Shown: in pieces, positions 1 to 10,854 of the stretch | How the letters are laid out: each line of letters starts with the position of its first letter | Position numbering within the stretch: the first letter of the stretch is position 1 | Assembly: GCA_035048495.1 (NCBI GenBank) | Contig: JASUTR010000136.1 | Coordinates: 124,001 to 188,000, forward strand | Direction: 5' to 3' | From: Euptelea pleiosperma | Lineage: Eukaryota > Streptophyta > Magnoliopsida > Ranunculales > Eupteleaceae | DNA length: 64,000 bases | Program-made: the position numbers and the translations under genes | Notes under the pieces: generated by a model | Seen by the model: the letters and a program-made list of their open reading frames with translations, nothing else | Told to the model about the DNA's origin: nothing | The model's database searches: none

Positions 1-205
1 GTAATTGCACTCAAACTCTTCCATTATTATTGTTTCAACACATTTGAAGTATTGCAACAAGATTCGGGTTAGGCGAAACAAGTTAGCTCCATCCGTGCGT
101 CAACGTCTCAAATTGGATTCAGTTTGTGTGTATTATTCCGAAGCCTATAACTTGTGACTTTTTCGCAACCGGACCTCGTAATTAGACTCGAATTCTTCCA
201 TTACA
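1..205 (+). repeat. Left-edge monomer, outside the 10.6-kb duplication
   Basis: The first monomer (1-177) is a divergent class A unit. It has GTAATTGCAC in place of GTAATTGGAC, ATTGCAAC in place of ATTGGAAC, and GTGTATTATTCCG in place of GTGTTACATTCCG near 130-140. It does not match 10,621-10,800, which is where it would align if the 10,620-bp duplication extended this far, so the duplication begins to its right. Bases 178-205 already resemble the start of the second unit but differ from it at 205/10,825. Confidence 0.8.
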
Positions 206-354
206 ATTGTTTCAACACATTTGAAGTGTTGGAACAAGATTTATGACTGTCGAAACAAGTTAGCTCCATCTGTGTGTCAACGTCTCAAATTGGACTCAGT
301 TTGTGTGTTACATTCCGCAGCTTATAACTTGTGACTTTTTTGCGACCGGACCTC
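178..354 (+). repeat. Reference class B monomer
   Basis: This is a clean 177-bp example of class B. Diagnostic features are AGACTCGAATTC (an EcoRI site), TTACAATTG, GTGTTGGAACAAG and TTTATGACTGTCG. This copy also has CCATCTGTGTGTC where most monomers have CCATCCGTGCGTC, and a CCGCAGCTTATAAC / TTTTTTGCGACCGG end. Class B units recur every few monomers across the window. Confidence 0.85.
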
Positions 355-1062
355 GTAATTGGACTCAAACTCTTCCATTACTATTGTTTCAAGAAATTTG
401 AAGTGTTGGGACAAGATTTATGACTATCGAAACAAGCTAGCTCCATCCGTGCGTCAACTTCTCAAATTGGACACAGTTTGTCTGTTACTTTCCGAAGACT
501 ATAACTTGTGACTTTTTCGCAATCGGACCTCGTAATTGGACTCAAACTCTTCCATTCTTATTGTTTCAACACATTTAAAGTATTGGAACAAGATTCGGGA
601 TAGGCGAAACAAGTTAGCTCCATCCGTGCGTCAACGCCTCAAATTGGACTCAGTTTGTGTGTTACATTCCGAAGCTTATAACTTGTGACTTTTTCGCAAC
701 CGGACCTCGTAATTGGAGTCAAAGTCTTCCATTACTGTTGTTGCAACACATTTGAAGTGTTGAAACAAGATTTATGACTGTCGAAACAAGTTAGCTCCAT
801 CCGTGCGTCAACGTCTCAAATTGGACTCAGTTTGTGTGTTACATTCCGAAGCCTATAACTTGTGACTTTTTCGCAATCGGACCTCGTAATTGGACTCAAA
901 CACTTCCATTATTATTGTTTCAACACATTTGAAGTATTGGAACAAGATTCGGGATAGGCGAAACAAGTTAGCTCCATCCGTGCGTCAACGTCTCAAATTG
1001 GACTCAGTTTGTGTGTTACATTCCGAAGCCTATAACTTGTGACTTTTTCGCAATCGAACCTC

Positions 1063-1239
1063 GTAATTAGACTCGAATTCTTCCATTACTATTGTTTCAA
1101 CACATTTGAAGTGTTGGAATAAGATTCGGGACAGTCGAAACAAGTTAGCTCCAACCGTGCGTCAACGTCTCAAATCGGACTCAGTTTGTGTGTTACATTC
1201 CGAAGCCTATAACTTGTGACTTTTTCGCAACCGGACCTC
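1063..1239 (+). repeat. Reference class C monomer
   Basis: Class C shares the EcoRI-containing AGACTCGAATTC start with class B but has TTACTATTG, GTGTTGGAATAAG, TTCGGGACAGTCG and GCTCCAACCGTGC. Later class C copies often carry ACATTCAGAAG and GTGCATCAACG. A TTCG/CGAA dyad flanks GGGACAGT in this class. The unit is exactly 177 bp. Confidence 0.85.
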
Positions 1240-1416
1240 GTAATTGGACTCAAAGTCTTCCATTACTATTGTTGCAACACATTTGAAGTTTTGAAATAAG
1301 ATTCGTGACAGTCAAAACAAGTTAGCTCCATCCATGCGTCAACGCCTCAAATTGGACTCAGTTTGTGTGTTACATTCCGAAGCCTATAACTTGTGACTTT
1401 TTCGCAACCGGACCTC
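1240..1416 (+). repeat. Reference class D monomer
   Basis: Class D is marked by GGACTCAAAGTC, TTGTTGCAACAC and TTCGTGACAGTCAAAAC. This copy has a GTTTTGAAATAAG variant and CCATCCATGCGTC / CGCCTC. Class D lacks the EcoRI site, so its alternation with classes B and C would give irregular EcoRI fragments in multiples of 177 bp. Confidence 0.83.
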
Positions 1417-1593
1417 GTAATTGGAGTCAAAGTCTTCCATTACTATTGTTGCAACACATTTGAAGTGTTTAAACAAGATTCGTGACAGTCAAAACAAGTT
1501 AGCTCCATCCGTGCGTCAACGTCTCAAATTGGATTCAGTTTGTGTGTTACATTCCGAAGCCTATAACTTGTGACTTTTTCGCAACCGAACCTC
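1417..1593 (+). repeat. Class D sub-type with GTTTAAAC
   Basis: This monomer starts GTAATTGGAGTC and contains GTGTTTAAACAAG, creating the 8-bp palindrome GTTTAAAC at 1467-1474 (a PmeI site). The sub-type recurs as a regular member of the higher-order repeats, for example near 9,786, 23,060, 31,555 and 62,347, so the palindrome spacing reports the HOR length directly. Confidence 0.82.
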
Positions 1594-3009
1594 GTAATTA
1601 GACTCGAATTCTTCCATTACAATTGTTTCAACACATTTGAAGTGTTGGAACAAGATTTATGACTGTCGAAACAAGTTAGCTCCATCTGTGTGTCAACGTC
1701 TCAAATTGGACTCAGTTTGTGTGTTACATTCCGCAGCTTATAACTTGTGACTTTTTTGCGACCGGACCTCGTAATTGGACTCAAACTCTTCCATTACTAT
1801 TGTTTCAAGAAATTTGAAGTGTTGGGACAAGATTTATGACTATCGAAACAAGCTAGCTCCATCCGTGCGTCAACTTCTCAAATTGGACACAGTTTGTCTG
1901 TTACTTTCCGAAGACTATAACTTGTGACTTTTTCGCAATCGGACCTCGTAATTGGACTCAAACTCTTCCATTCTAATTGTTTCAACACATTTAAAGTATT
2001 GGAACAAGATTCGGGATAGGCGAAACAAGTTAGCTCCATCCGTGCGTCAACGCCTCAAATTGGACTCAGTTTGTGTGTTACATTCCGAAGCTTATAACTT
2101 GTGACTTTTTCGCAACCGGACCTCGTAATTGGAGTCAAAGTCTTCCATTACTATTGTTGCAACACATTTGAAGTGTTGAAACAAGATTTATGACTGTCGA
2201 AACAAGTTAGCTCCATCCGTGCGTCAACGTCTCAAATTGGACTCAGTTTGTGTGTTACATTCCGAAGCCTATAACTTGTGACTTTTTCGCAATCGGACCT
2301 CGTAATTGGACTCAAACACTTCCATTATTATTGTTTCAACACATTTGAAGTATTGGAACAAGATTCGGGATAGGCGAAACAAGTTAGCTCCATCCGTGCG
2401 TCAACGTCTCAAATTGGACTCAGTTTGTGTGTTACATTCCGAAGCCTATAACTTGTGACTTTTTCGCAATCGAACCTCGTAATTAGACTCGAATTCTTCC
2501 ATTACTATTGTTTCAACACATTTGAAGTGTTGGAATAAGATTCGGGACAGTCGAAACAAGTTAGCTCCAACCGTGCGTCAACGTCTCAAATCGGACTCAG
2601 TTTGTGTGTTACATTCCGAAGCCTATAACTTGTGACTTTTTCGCAACCGGACCTCGTAATTGGACTCAAAGTCTTCCATTACTATTGTTGCAACACATTT
2701 GAAGTTTTGAAATAAGATTCGTGACAGTCAAAACAAGTTAGCTCCATCCATGCGTCAACGCCTCAAATTGGACTCAGTTTGTGTGTTACATTCCGAAGCC
2801 TATAACTTGTGACTTTTTCGCAACCGGACCTCGTAATTGGAGTCAAAGTCTTCCATTACTATTGTTGCAACACATTTGAAGTGTTTAAACAAGATTTGTG
2901 ACAGTCAAAACAAGTTAGCTCGATCCGTGCGTCAACGTCTCAAATTGGACTCAGTTTGTGTGTTACATTCCGAAGCCTATAACTTGTGACTTTTTCGCAA
3001 CCGGACCTC
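1594..3009 (+). repeat. 8-monomer HOR (1,416 bp), copy 2
   Basis: This repeats 178-1593 at a shift of exactly 1,416 bp. Differences seen include TTCTTATTG versus TTCTAATTG in the third monomer, ACTGTTG versus ACTATTG in the fourth, and GATTTGTGAC and GCTCGATCC in the eighth. A third copy does not follow: at 3,010 the array switches to other monomers. Confidence 0.88.
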
Positions 3010-5133
3010 GTAGTTAGACTCAAATTCTTCCATTAAAATTGTTTCAACACATTTGAAGTGTTGGAACAAGATTTATGACTGTCGAAACAAGTTAGCTCCA
3101 TCCGTGCGTCAACGTCTCAAATTGCACTCAGTTTGTGTGTTACATTCCGAAGCCTATAACTTGCGACATTTTCGCAATCGGACCTCGTAATTGGACTCAA
3201 ACACTTCCATTATTATTGTTTGAACACATTTGAAGTATTGGAACAAGATTCGGGATAGGCGAAACAAGTTAGCTCCATCCGTGCGTTAATGTCTCAAATT
3301 GGACTCAGTTTGTGTGTTACATTCCGAAGCCTATAACTTGTGACTTTTTCGCAATCGGACCTCATAATTGGACTCAAACACTTCCATTATTATTGTTTCA
3401 ACACATTTGATGTGTTGGAATAAGATTCGGGACAGTCGAAACAAGTTAGCTCCAACCGTACGTCAACGTCTCAAATTGGACTCAGTTTGTGTGTTACATT
3501 CAGAAGCCTATAACTTGTGACTTTTTCGCAACCGAACCTCGTAATTAGACTCGAATTCTTCCATTACTATTGTTTCAACACATTTGAAGTGTTGGAATAA
3601 GATTCGGGACAGTCGAAACAAGTTAGCTCCAACCGTGCATCAACGTCTCAAATTGGACTCAGTTTGTGTGTTACATTCAGAAGCCTATAACTTGTGACTT
3701 TTTCGCAACCGGACCTTGTAATTGGACACAAAGTCTTCCATTACTATTGTTGCAACACATTTGAAGTGTTGAAACAAGATTCGTGACAGTCAAAACAAGT
3801 TTGCTCCATCCGTGCGTCAACGTCTCAAATTGGACTCAGTTTGTGTGTTACATTCCGAAGCCTATAACTTGTGACTTTTTCGCAACCGAACCTCATAATT
3901 AGACTTGAATTCTTCCATTACAATTGTTTCAACACATTTGAAGTGATGGAACAAGATTTATGACTGTCGAAACAAGTTTGCTCCATCCGTACGTCAACGT
4001 CTCAAATTGGACTCAGTTTGTGTGTTACATTCCGAAGCCTATAACTCGTGACTTTTTCGCAATCGGACCTCATAATTGGACTCAAACTCTTCCATTATTA
4101 TTGTTTCAACACATTTGAAGTATTGGAACAAGATTCGTGACAGTCAAAACAAGTTAGCTCCATCCGTGCGTCAACGTCACAAATTGGACTCAGTTTGTGT
4201 GTTACATTCCGAAGCCTATAACTTGTGACTTTTTCGCAACCGGACCTCGTAATTAGACTCGAATTCTTCCATTACAATTGTTTCAACACATTTGAAGTGT
4301 TGGAACAAGATTTATGACTGTCGAAACAAGTTAGCTCCATCCGTGCGTCAACGTCTCAAATTGGACTCAGTTTGTGTGTTACATTCCGAAGCCTATAACT
4401 TGCGACATTTTCGCAAACGGACCTCGTAATTGGACTCAAACACTTCCATTATTATTGTTTCAACACATTTGAAGTATTGGAACAAGATTCGGGATAGGCG
4501 AAACAAGTTAGCTCCATCCGTGCGTTAATGTCTCAAATTGGACTCAGTTTGTGTGTTACATTCCGAAGCCTATAACTTGTGACTTTTTCGCAATCGGACC
4601 TCATAATTGGACTCAAACACTTCCATTATTATTGTTTCAACACATTTGAAGTGTTGGAATAAGATTCGGGACAGTCGAAACAAGTTAGCTCCAACCGTGC
4701 GTCAACGTCTCAAATTGGACTCAGTTTGTGTGTTACATTCAGAAGCCTATAACTTGTGACTTTTTCGCAACCGAACCTCGTAATTAGACTCGAATTCTTC
4801 CATTACTATTGTTTCAACACATTTGAAGTGTTGGAATAAGATTCGGGACAGTCGAAATAAGTTAGCTCCAACCGTGCATCAACGTCTCAAATTGGACTCA
4901 GTTTGTGTGTTACATTCAGAAGCCTATAACTTGTGACTTTTTCGCAACCGGACCTCGTAATTGGACTCAAAGTCTTCCATTACTATTATTGCAACATATT
5001 TGAAGTGTTTAAACAAGATTCGTGACAGTAAAAACAAGTTAGCTCCATCCGTGCGTCAACGTCACAAATTGGACTCAGTTTGTGTGTTACATTCCGAAGC
5101 CTATAACTTGTGACTTTTTCGCAACCGGACCTC
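3010..5133 (+). repeat. 12-monomer HOR (2,124 bp), copy 1
   Basis: Twelve monomers from 3,010 recur at a shift of 2,124 bp. Private markers align at that spacing: GGACACAAAG at 3,724 and 5,848, AAGTGATGG at 3,941 and 6,065, and ACTTGCGACATTTTCG at about 3,160 and 5,284. The same TTGCGAC marker also occurs at 4,400, so the marker spacing alternates 7 and 5 monomers. Confidence 0.85.
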
Positions 5134-6903
5134 GTAATTAGACTCGAATTCTTCCATTACAATTGTTTCAACACATTTGAAGTGTTGGAACAAGATTTAT
5201 GACTGTCGAAACAAGTTAGCTCCATCCGTGCGTCAACGTCTCAAATTGGACTCAGTTTGTGTGTTACATTCCGAAGCCTATAACTTGCGACATTTTCGCA
5301 ATCGGACCTCGTAATTGGACTCAAACACTTCCATTATTATTGTTTCAACACATTTGAAGTATTGGAACAAGATTCGGGATAGGCGAAACAAGTTAGCTCC
5401 ATCCGTGCGTTAATGTCTCAAATTGGACTCAGTTTGTGTGTTACATTCCGAAGCCTATAACTTGTGACTTTTTCGCAATCGGACCTCATAATTGGACTCA
5501 AACACTTCCATTATTATTGTTTCAACACATTTGAAGTGTTGGAATAATATTCGGGACAGTCGAAACAAGTTAGCTCCAACCGTGCGTCAACGTCTCAAAT
5601 TGGACTCAGTTTGTGTGTTACATTCAGAAGCCTATAACTTGTGACTTTTTCGCAACCGAACCTCGTAATTAGACTCGAATTCTTCCATTACTATTGTTTC
5701 AACACATTTGAAGTGTTGGAATAAGATTCGGGACAGTCGAAACAAGTTAGCTCCAACCGTGCATCAACGTCTCAAATTGGACTCAGTTTGTGTGTTACAT
5801 TCAGAAGCCTATAACTTGTGACTTTTTCGCAACCGGACCTTGTAATTGGACACAAAGTCTTCCATTACTATTGTTGCAACACATTTGAAGTGTTGAAACA
5901 AGATTCGTGACAGTCAAAACAAGTTTGCTCCATCCGTGCGTCAACGTCTCAAATTGGACTCAGTTTGTGTGTTACATTCCGAAGCCTATAACTTGTGACT
6001 TTTTCGCAACCGAACCTCATAATTAGACTCGAATTCTTTCATTACAATTGTTTCAACACATTTGAAGTGATGGAACAAGATTTATGACTGTCGAAACAAG
6101 TTTGCTCCATCCGTACGTCAACGTCTCAAATTGGACTCAGTTTGTGTGTTACATTCCGAAGCCTATAACTCGTGACTTTTTCGCAATCGGACCTCATAAT
6201 TGGACTCAAACTCTTCCATTATTATTGTTTCAACACATTTGAAGTATTGGAACAAGATTCGTGACAGTCAAAATAAGTTAGCTCCATCCGTGCATCAACG
6301 TCACAAATTGGACTCAGTTTGTGTGTTACATTCCGAAGCCTATAACTTGTGACTTTTTCGCAACCGGACCTCGTAATTAGACTCGAATTCTTCCATTACA
6401 ATTGTTTCAACACATTTGAAGTGTTGGAACAAGATTTATGACTGTCGAAACAAGTTAGCTCCATCCGTGCGTCAACGTCTCAAATTGGACTCAGTTTGTG
6501 TGTTACATTCCGAAGCCTATAACTTGCGACATTTTCGCAAACGGACCTCGTAATTGGACTCAAACACTTCCATTATTATTGTTTCAACACATTTGAAGTA
6601 TTGGAACAAGATTCGGGATAGGCGAAACAAGTTAGCTCCATCCGTGCGTTAATGTCTCAAATTGGACTCAGTTTGTGTGTTACATTCCGAAGCCTATAAC
6701 GTGTAACTTTTTCGCAATCGGACCTCATAATTGGACTCAAACACTTCCATTATTATTGTTTCAACACATTTGAAGTGTTGGAATAAGATTCGGGACAGTC
6801 GAAACAAGTTAGCTCCAACCGTGCGTCAACGTCTCAAATTGGACTCAGTTTGTGTGTTACATTCAGAAGCCTATAACTTGTGACTTTTTCGCAATCGGAC
6901 CTC
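5134..6903 (+). repeat. 12-monomer HOR, partial copy 2 (10 monomers)
   Basis: Ten of the twelve monomers follow in the same order as 3,010-4,779. At 6,904 a class A monomer appears where the HOR calls for class C, so the copy is cut short. Private changes include GAATTCTTTC near 6,035, AAATAAGTTAGC near 6,272 and ATAACGTGTAAC near 6,697. Confidence 0.82.
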
Positions 6904-7080
6904 GTAATTGGACTCAAACTCTTCCATTATTATTGTTTCAACACATTTGAAGTATTGGAACAAGATTCGGGATAGGCGAAACAAGTTAGCTCCATCCGTG
7001 CGTCAACGTCTCAAATTGGACTCAGTTTGTGTGTTACATTCTGAAGCCTATAACTTGTGACTTTTTCGCAACCGGACCTC
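6904..7080 (+). repeat. Reference class A monomer
   Basis: Class A has GGACTCAAACTCTTCC, TTATTATTG, GTATTGGAACAAG and TTCGGGATAGGCGAAAC. A common sub-type has AAACACTTCC. Class A lacks the EcoRI site. This copy is full length at 177 bp and replaces the class C unit expected from the preceding 12-mer HOR, marking a change of register. Confidence 0.83.
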
Positions 7081-7257
7081 GTAATTGGACTCAAAGTCTT
7101 CCATACTATTGTTGCAACACATTTGAAGTGTTGAAACAAGATTCGTGACAGTCAAAACAAGTTAGCTCCATCCGTGCGTCAACGTTTCAAGTTGGACTCA
7201 GTTTGTGTGTTACATTCTGAAGCCTATAACTTGTGACATTTTCGCAATCGAATCCTC
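7081..7257 (+). repeat. Monomer with compensating 1-bp indels
   Basis: This class D variant has CTTCCATACTATTG (one base short of CCATTACTATTG) near 7,104 and CGCAATCGAATCCTCG (one base longer than CAATCGGACCTCG) near 7,245, so it stays 177 bp. It also has AACGTTTCAAGTTGG. The pair recurs near 8,870, 17,725, 19,490, 22,147, 24,445, 26,222, 28,345, 30,643 and 36,127. When a recombination separates the two changes the hybrid is 176 bp (34,003, 37,710, 54,535, 55,595) or 178 bp (46,365). Confidence 0.8.
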
Positions 7258-7302
7258 GTAATTGGACTCAAACTCTTCCATTATTATTGTTTCAACACAT
7301 TT

Positions 7303-9957
7303 GAAGTGTTGGAACAAGATTTATGACTGTCGAAACAAGTTAGCTCCATCCGTGCGTCAACGTCTCAAATTGGACTCAGTTTGTGTTTTACATTCCGAAG
7401 CCTATAACTTGCGACATTTTCGCAATCGGACCTCGTAATTGGACTCAAACACTTCCATTATTATTGTTTCAACACATTTGAAGTATTGGAACAAGATTCG
7501 GGATAGGCGAAACAAGTTAGCTCCATCCGTGCGTTAATGTCTCAAATTGGACTCAGTTTGTGTGTTACATTCCGAAGCCTATAACTTGTGACTTTTTCGC
7601 AATCGGACCTCATAATTGGACTCAAACACTTCCATTATTATTGTTTCAACACATTTGAAGTGTTGGAATAAGATTCGGGACAGTCGAAACAAGTTAGCTC
7701 CAACCGTACGTCAACGTCTCAAATTGGACTCAGTTTGTGTGTTACATTCAGAAGCCTATAACTTGTGACTTTTTCGCAACCGAACCTCGTTATTAGACTC
7801 GAATTCTTCCAATACTATTGTTTCAACACATTTGAAGTGTTGTAATAAGATTCGGGACAGTCGAAACAAGTTAGCTCCAACCGTGCATCAACGTCTCAAA
7901 TTGGACTCAGTTTGTGTGTTACATTTGGAAGCCTATAACTTGTGACTTTTTCGCAACCGGACCTTGTAATTGGACTCAAAGTCTTCCATTACTATTGTTG
8001 CAACACATTTGAAGTGTTGAAACAAGATTCGTGACAGTCAAAACAAGTTTGCTCCATCCGTGCGTCAACGTCTCAAATTGGACTCAGTTTGTGTGTTACA
8101 TTCAGAAGCCTATAACTTGTGACTTTTTCGCAACCGAACCTCGTAATTAGACTCGAATTCTTCCATTACTATTGTTTCAACACATTTGAAGTGTTGGAAT
8201 AAGATTCGGGACAGTCGAAACAAGTTAGCTCCAACCGTGCATCAACGTCTCAAATTGGACTCAGTTTGTGTGTTACATTTAGAAGCCTATAACTTGTGAC
8301 TTTTTCGCAACCGGACCTTGTAATTGGACTCAAAGTCTTCCATTACTATTGTTGCAACACATTTGAAGTGTTGAAACAAGATTCGTGACAGTCAAAACAA
8401 GTTTGCTCCATCCGTGCGTCAACGTCTCAAATTGGACTCAGTTTGTGTGTTACATTCCGAAGCCTATAACTTGTGACTTTTTCGCAACCGAACCTCATAA
8501 TTAGACTCGAATTCTTCCATTACAATTGTTTCAACACATTTGAAGTGATGGAACAAGATTTATGACTGTCGAAACAAGTTTGCTCCATCCGTACGTCAAC
8601 GTCTCAAATTGGACTCAGTTTGTGTGTTACATTCCGAAGCCTACAACTCGTGACTTTTTCGCAATCGGACCTCGTAATTGGACTCAAACTCTTCCATTAT
8701 TATTGTTTCAACACATTTGAAGTATTGGAACAAGATTCGGGATAGGCGAAACAAGTTAGCTCCATCCGTGCGTCAACGTCTCAAATTGGACTCAGTTTGT
8801 GTGTTACATTCCGAAGCCTATAACTTGTGACTTTTTCGCAACCGGACCTCGTAATTGGACTCAAAGTCTTCCATACTATTGTTGCAACACATTTGAAGTG
8901 TTGAAACAAGATTCGTGACAGTCAAAACAAGTTAGCTCCATCCGTGCGTCAACGTTTCAAGTTGGACTCAGTTTGTGTGTTACATTCTGAAGCCTATAAC
9001 TTGTGACATTTTCGCAATCGAATCCTCGTAATTGGACTCAAACTCTTCCATTATTATTGTTTCAACACATTTGAAGTATTGGAACAAGATTCGGGATAGG
9101 CGAAACAAGTTAGCTCCATCCGTGCGTCAACGTCTCAAATTGGACTCAGTTAGTGTGTTACATTCCGAAGGCTATAACTTGTGACTTTTTCACAACCGGA
9201 CCTCGTAATTGGTCTCAAAGTCTTCCATTACTATTGTTGCAACACATTTGAAGTGTTGAATCAAGATTCGTGACAGTAAAGACAAGTTAGCTCCATCCAT
9301 GCGTCAACGTCTCAAATTGGACTCATTTTGTGTGTTACATTCCGAAGCCTATAAGTTGTGACTTTTTCGCAACCGGACCTCGTAATTAGACTCGAATTCT
9401 TCCATTACAATTGTTTCAACACATTTGAAGTGTTGGAACAAGATTTATGACTGTCTAAACAAGTTAGCTCCATCTGTGTGTCAACGTCTCAAATTGGACT
9501 CAGTTTGTGTGTTATATTCCGAAGCCTATAACTTGTGACTTTTTTGCGACCGGACCTCGTAATTCGACTCAAACTCTTCCATTTCTATCATTTCAACACA
9601 TTTGAAGTATTGGAACAAGATTCGGGATAGGCGAAACAACTTAGCTCCATCCGTGCGTCAACGCCTCAAATTGGACTCAGTTAGTGTGTTACATTCCGAA
9701 GCCTATAACTTGTGACTTTTTCGCAACCGGACCTCGTAATTGGAGTCAAAGTCTTCCATTACTATTGTTGCAACACATTTGAAGTGTTTAAACAAGATTC
9801 GTGACAGTCAAAACAAGTTAGCTCCATCCGTGCGTCAACGTCACAAATTGGACTCAGTTTGTGTGTTACATTCCGAAGCCTATAACTTGTGACTTTTTCG
9901 CAACCGGACCTCGTAGTTAGACTCAAATTCTTCCATTACAATTGTTTCAACACATTT
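7303..9957 (+). repeat. 15-monomer HOR (2,655 bp), first copy
   Basis: Markers recur at a shift of 2,655 bp (15 x 177). GTGTTTTACATTCC is at 7,383 and 10,038, TTGCGACATTTTCG at 7,409 and 10,064, and TTCCAATACTATTG follows in both. The next copy begins at about 9,958 but is interrupted at 10,826 by the large-duplication junction. In the second large unit the same HOR runs unbroken (17,923-20,577, then 20,578 to about 23,232). Confidence 0.82.
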
Positions 9958-10825
9958 GAAGTGTTGGAACAAGATTTATGACTGTCGAAACAAGTTAGCT
10001 CCATCCGTGCGTCAACGTCTCAAATTGGACTCAGTTTGTGTTTTACATTCCGAAGCCTATAACTTGCGACATTTTCGCAATCGGACCTCGTAATTGGACT
10101 CAAACACTTCCATTATTATTGTTTCAACACATTTGAAGTATTGGAACAAGATTCGGGATAGGCGAAACAAGTTAGCTCCATCCGTGCGTTAATGTCTCAA
10201 ATTGGACTCAGTTTGTGTGTTACATTCCGAAGCCTATAACTTGTGACTTTTTCGCAATCGGACCTCATAATTGGACTCAAACACTTCCATTATTATTGTT
10301 TCAACACATTTGAAGTGTTGGAATAAGATTCGGGACAGTCGAAACAAGTTAGCTCCAACCGTACGTCAACGTCTCAAATTGGACTCAGTTTGTGTGTTAC
10401 ATTCAGAAGCCTATAACTTGTGACTTTTTCGCAACCGAACCTCGTTATTAGACTCGAATTCTTCCAATACTATTGTTTCAACACATTTGAAGTGTTGTAA
10501 TAAGATTCGGGACAGTCGAAACAAGTTAGCTCCAACCGTGCATCAACGTCTCAAATTGGACTCAGTTTGTGTGTTACATTTAGAAGCCTATAACTTGTGA
10601 CTTTTTCGCAACCGGACCTTGTAATTGGACTCAAAGTCTTCCATTACTATTGTTGCAACACATTTGAAGTGTTGAAACAAGATTCGTGACAGTCAAAACA
10701 AGTTTGCTCCATCCGTGCGTCAACGTCTCAAATTGGACTCAGTTTGTGTGTTACATTCAGAAGCCTATAACTTGTGACTTTTTCGCAACCGAACCTCGTA
10801 ATTAGACTCGAATTCTTCCATTACT

Positions 10826-10854
10826 ATTGTTTCAACACATTTGAAGTGTTGGAA
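10826..10854. other. Unequal-exchange junction between the two 10.6-kb units
   Basis: A single monomer here is a hybrid with a class C front (TTACTATTG) and a class B rear (GGAACAAG, TTTATGACTG). Crossover between misaligned class C and class B monomers within the shared 29 bp explains it. The flanks match 21,421-21,470 on the left and 181-240 on the right. Confidence 0.85.

Larger units (their letters stand above)
178..1593 (+). repeat. 8-monomer HOR (1,416 bp), copy 1
   Basis: Eight monomers start at 178, 355, 532, 709, 886, 1063, 1240 and 1417. The second is a distinctive variant with TTTCAAGAAATTTGAAG, GGGACAAG, ACAAGCTAGC and GGACACAGTTTGTCTG; it serves as the marker of this HOR. The fourth is a hybrid with a D-type front (GTTGCAAC) and a B-type middle (TTTATGACTGTCG). 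The same eight follow at 1594. Confidence 0.9.
206..10825 (+). repeat. 10,620-bp tandem duplication, unit 1 (60 monomers)
   Basis: This unit matches 10,826-21,445 at a constant shift of 10,620 bp, exactly 60 x 177. I compared the copies line by line and saw four substitutions: 3,906/14,526 (T/C), 7,927/18,547 (G/A), 8,748/19,368 (G/A) and 9,836/20,456 (C/T). There are no indels. It contains the two 8-mer HORs, the 12-mer HORs and the first 15-mer HOR. Identity of roughly 99.96% means a very recent duplication, or an assembly duplication. Confidence 0.92.

Noticed and set aside
960..1000. Possible CENP-B box in the TTCGGGATAGGCGAAAC segment
   Set aside because: On either strand the match to the pattern TTCGnnnnAnnCGGG is incomplete: the reverse strand has TTCG but then T for A and CGAA for CGGG. 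I treat it as coincidence.
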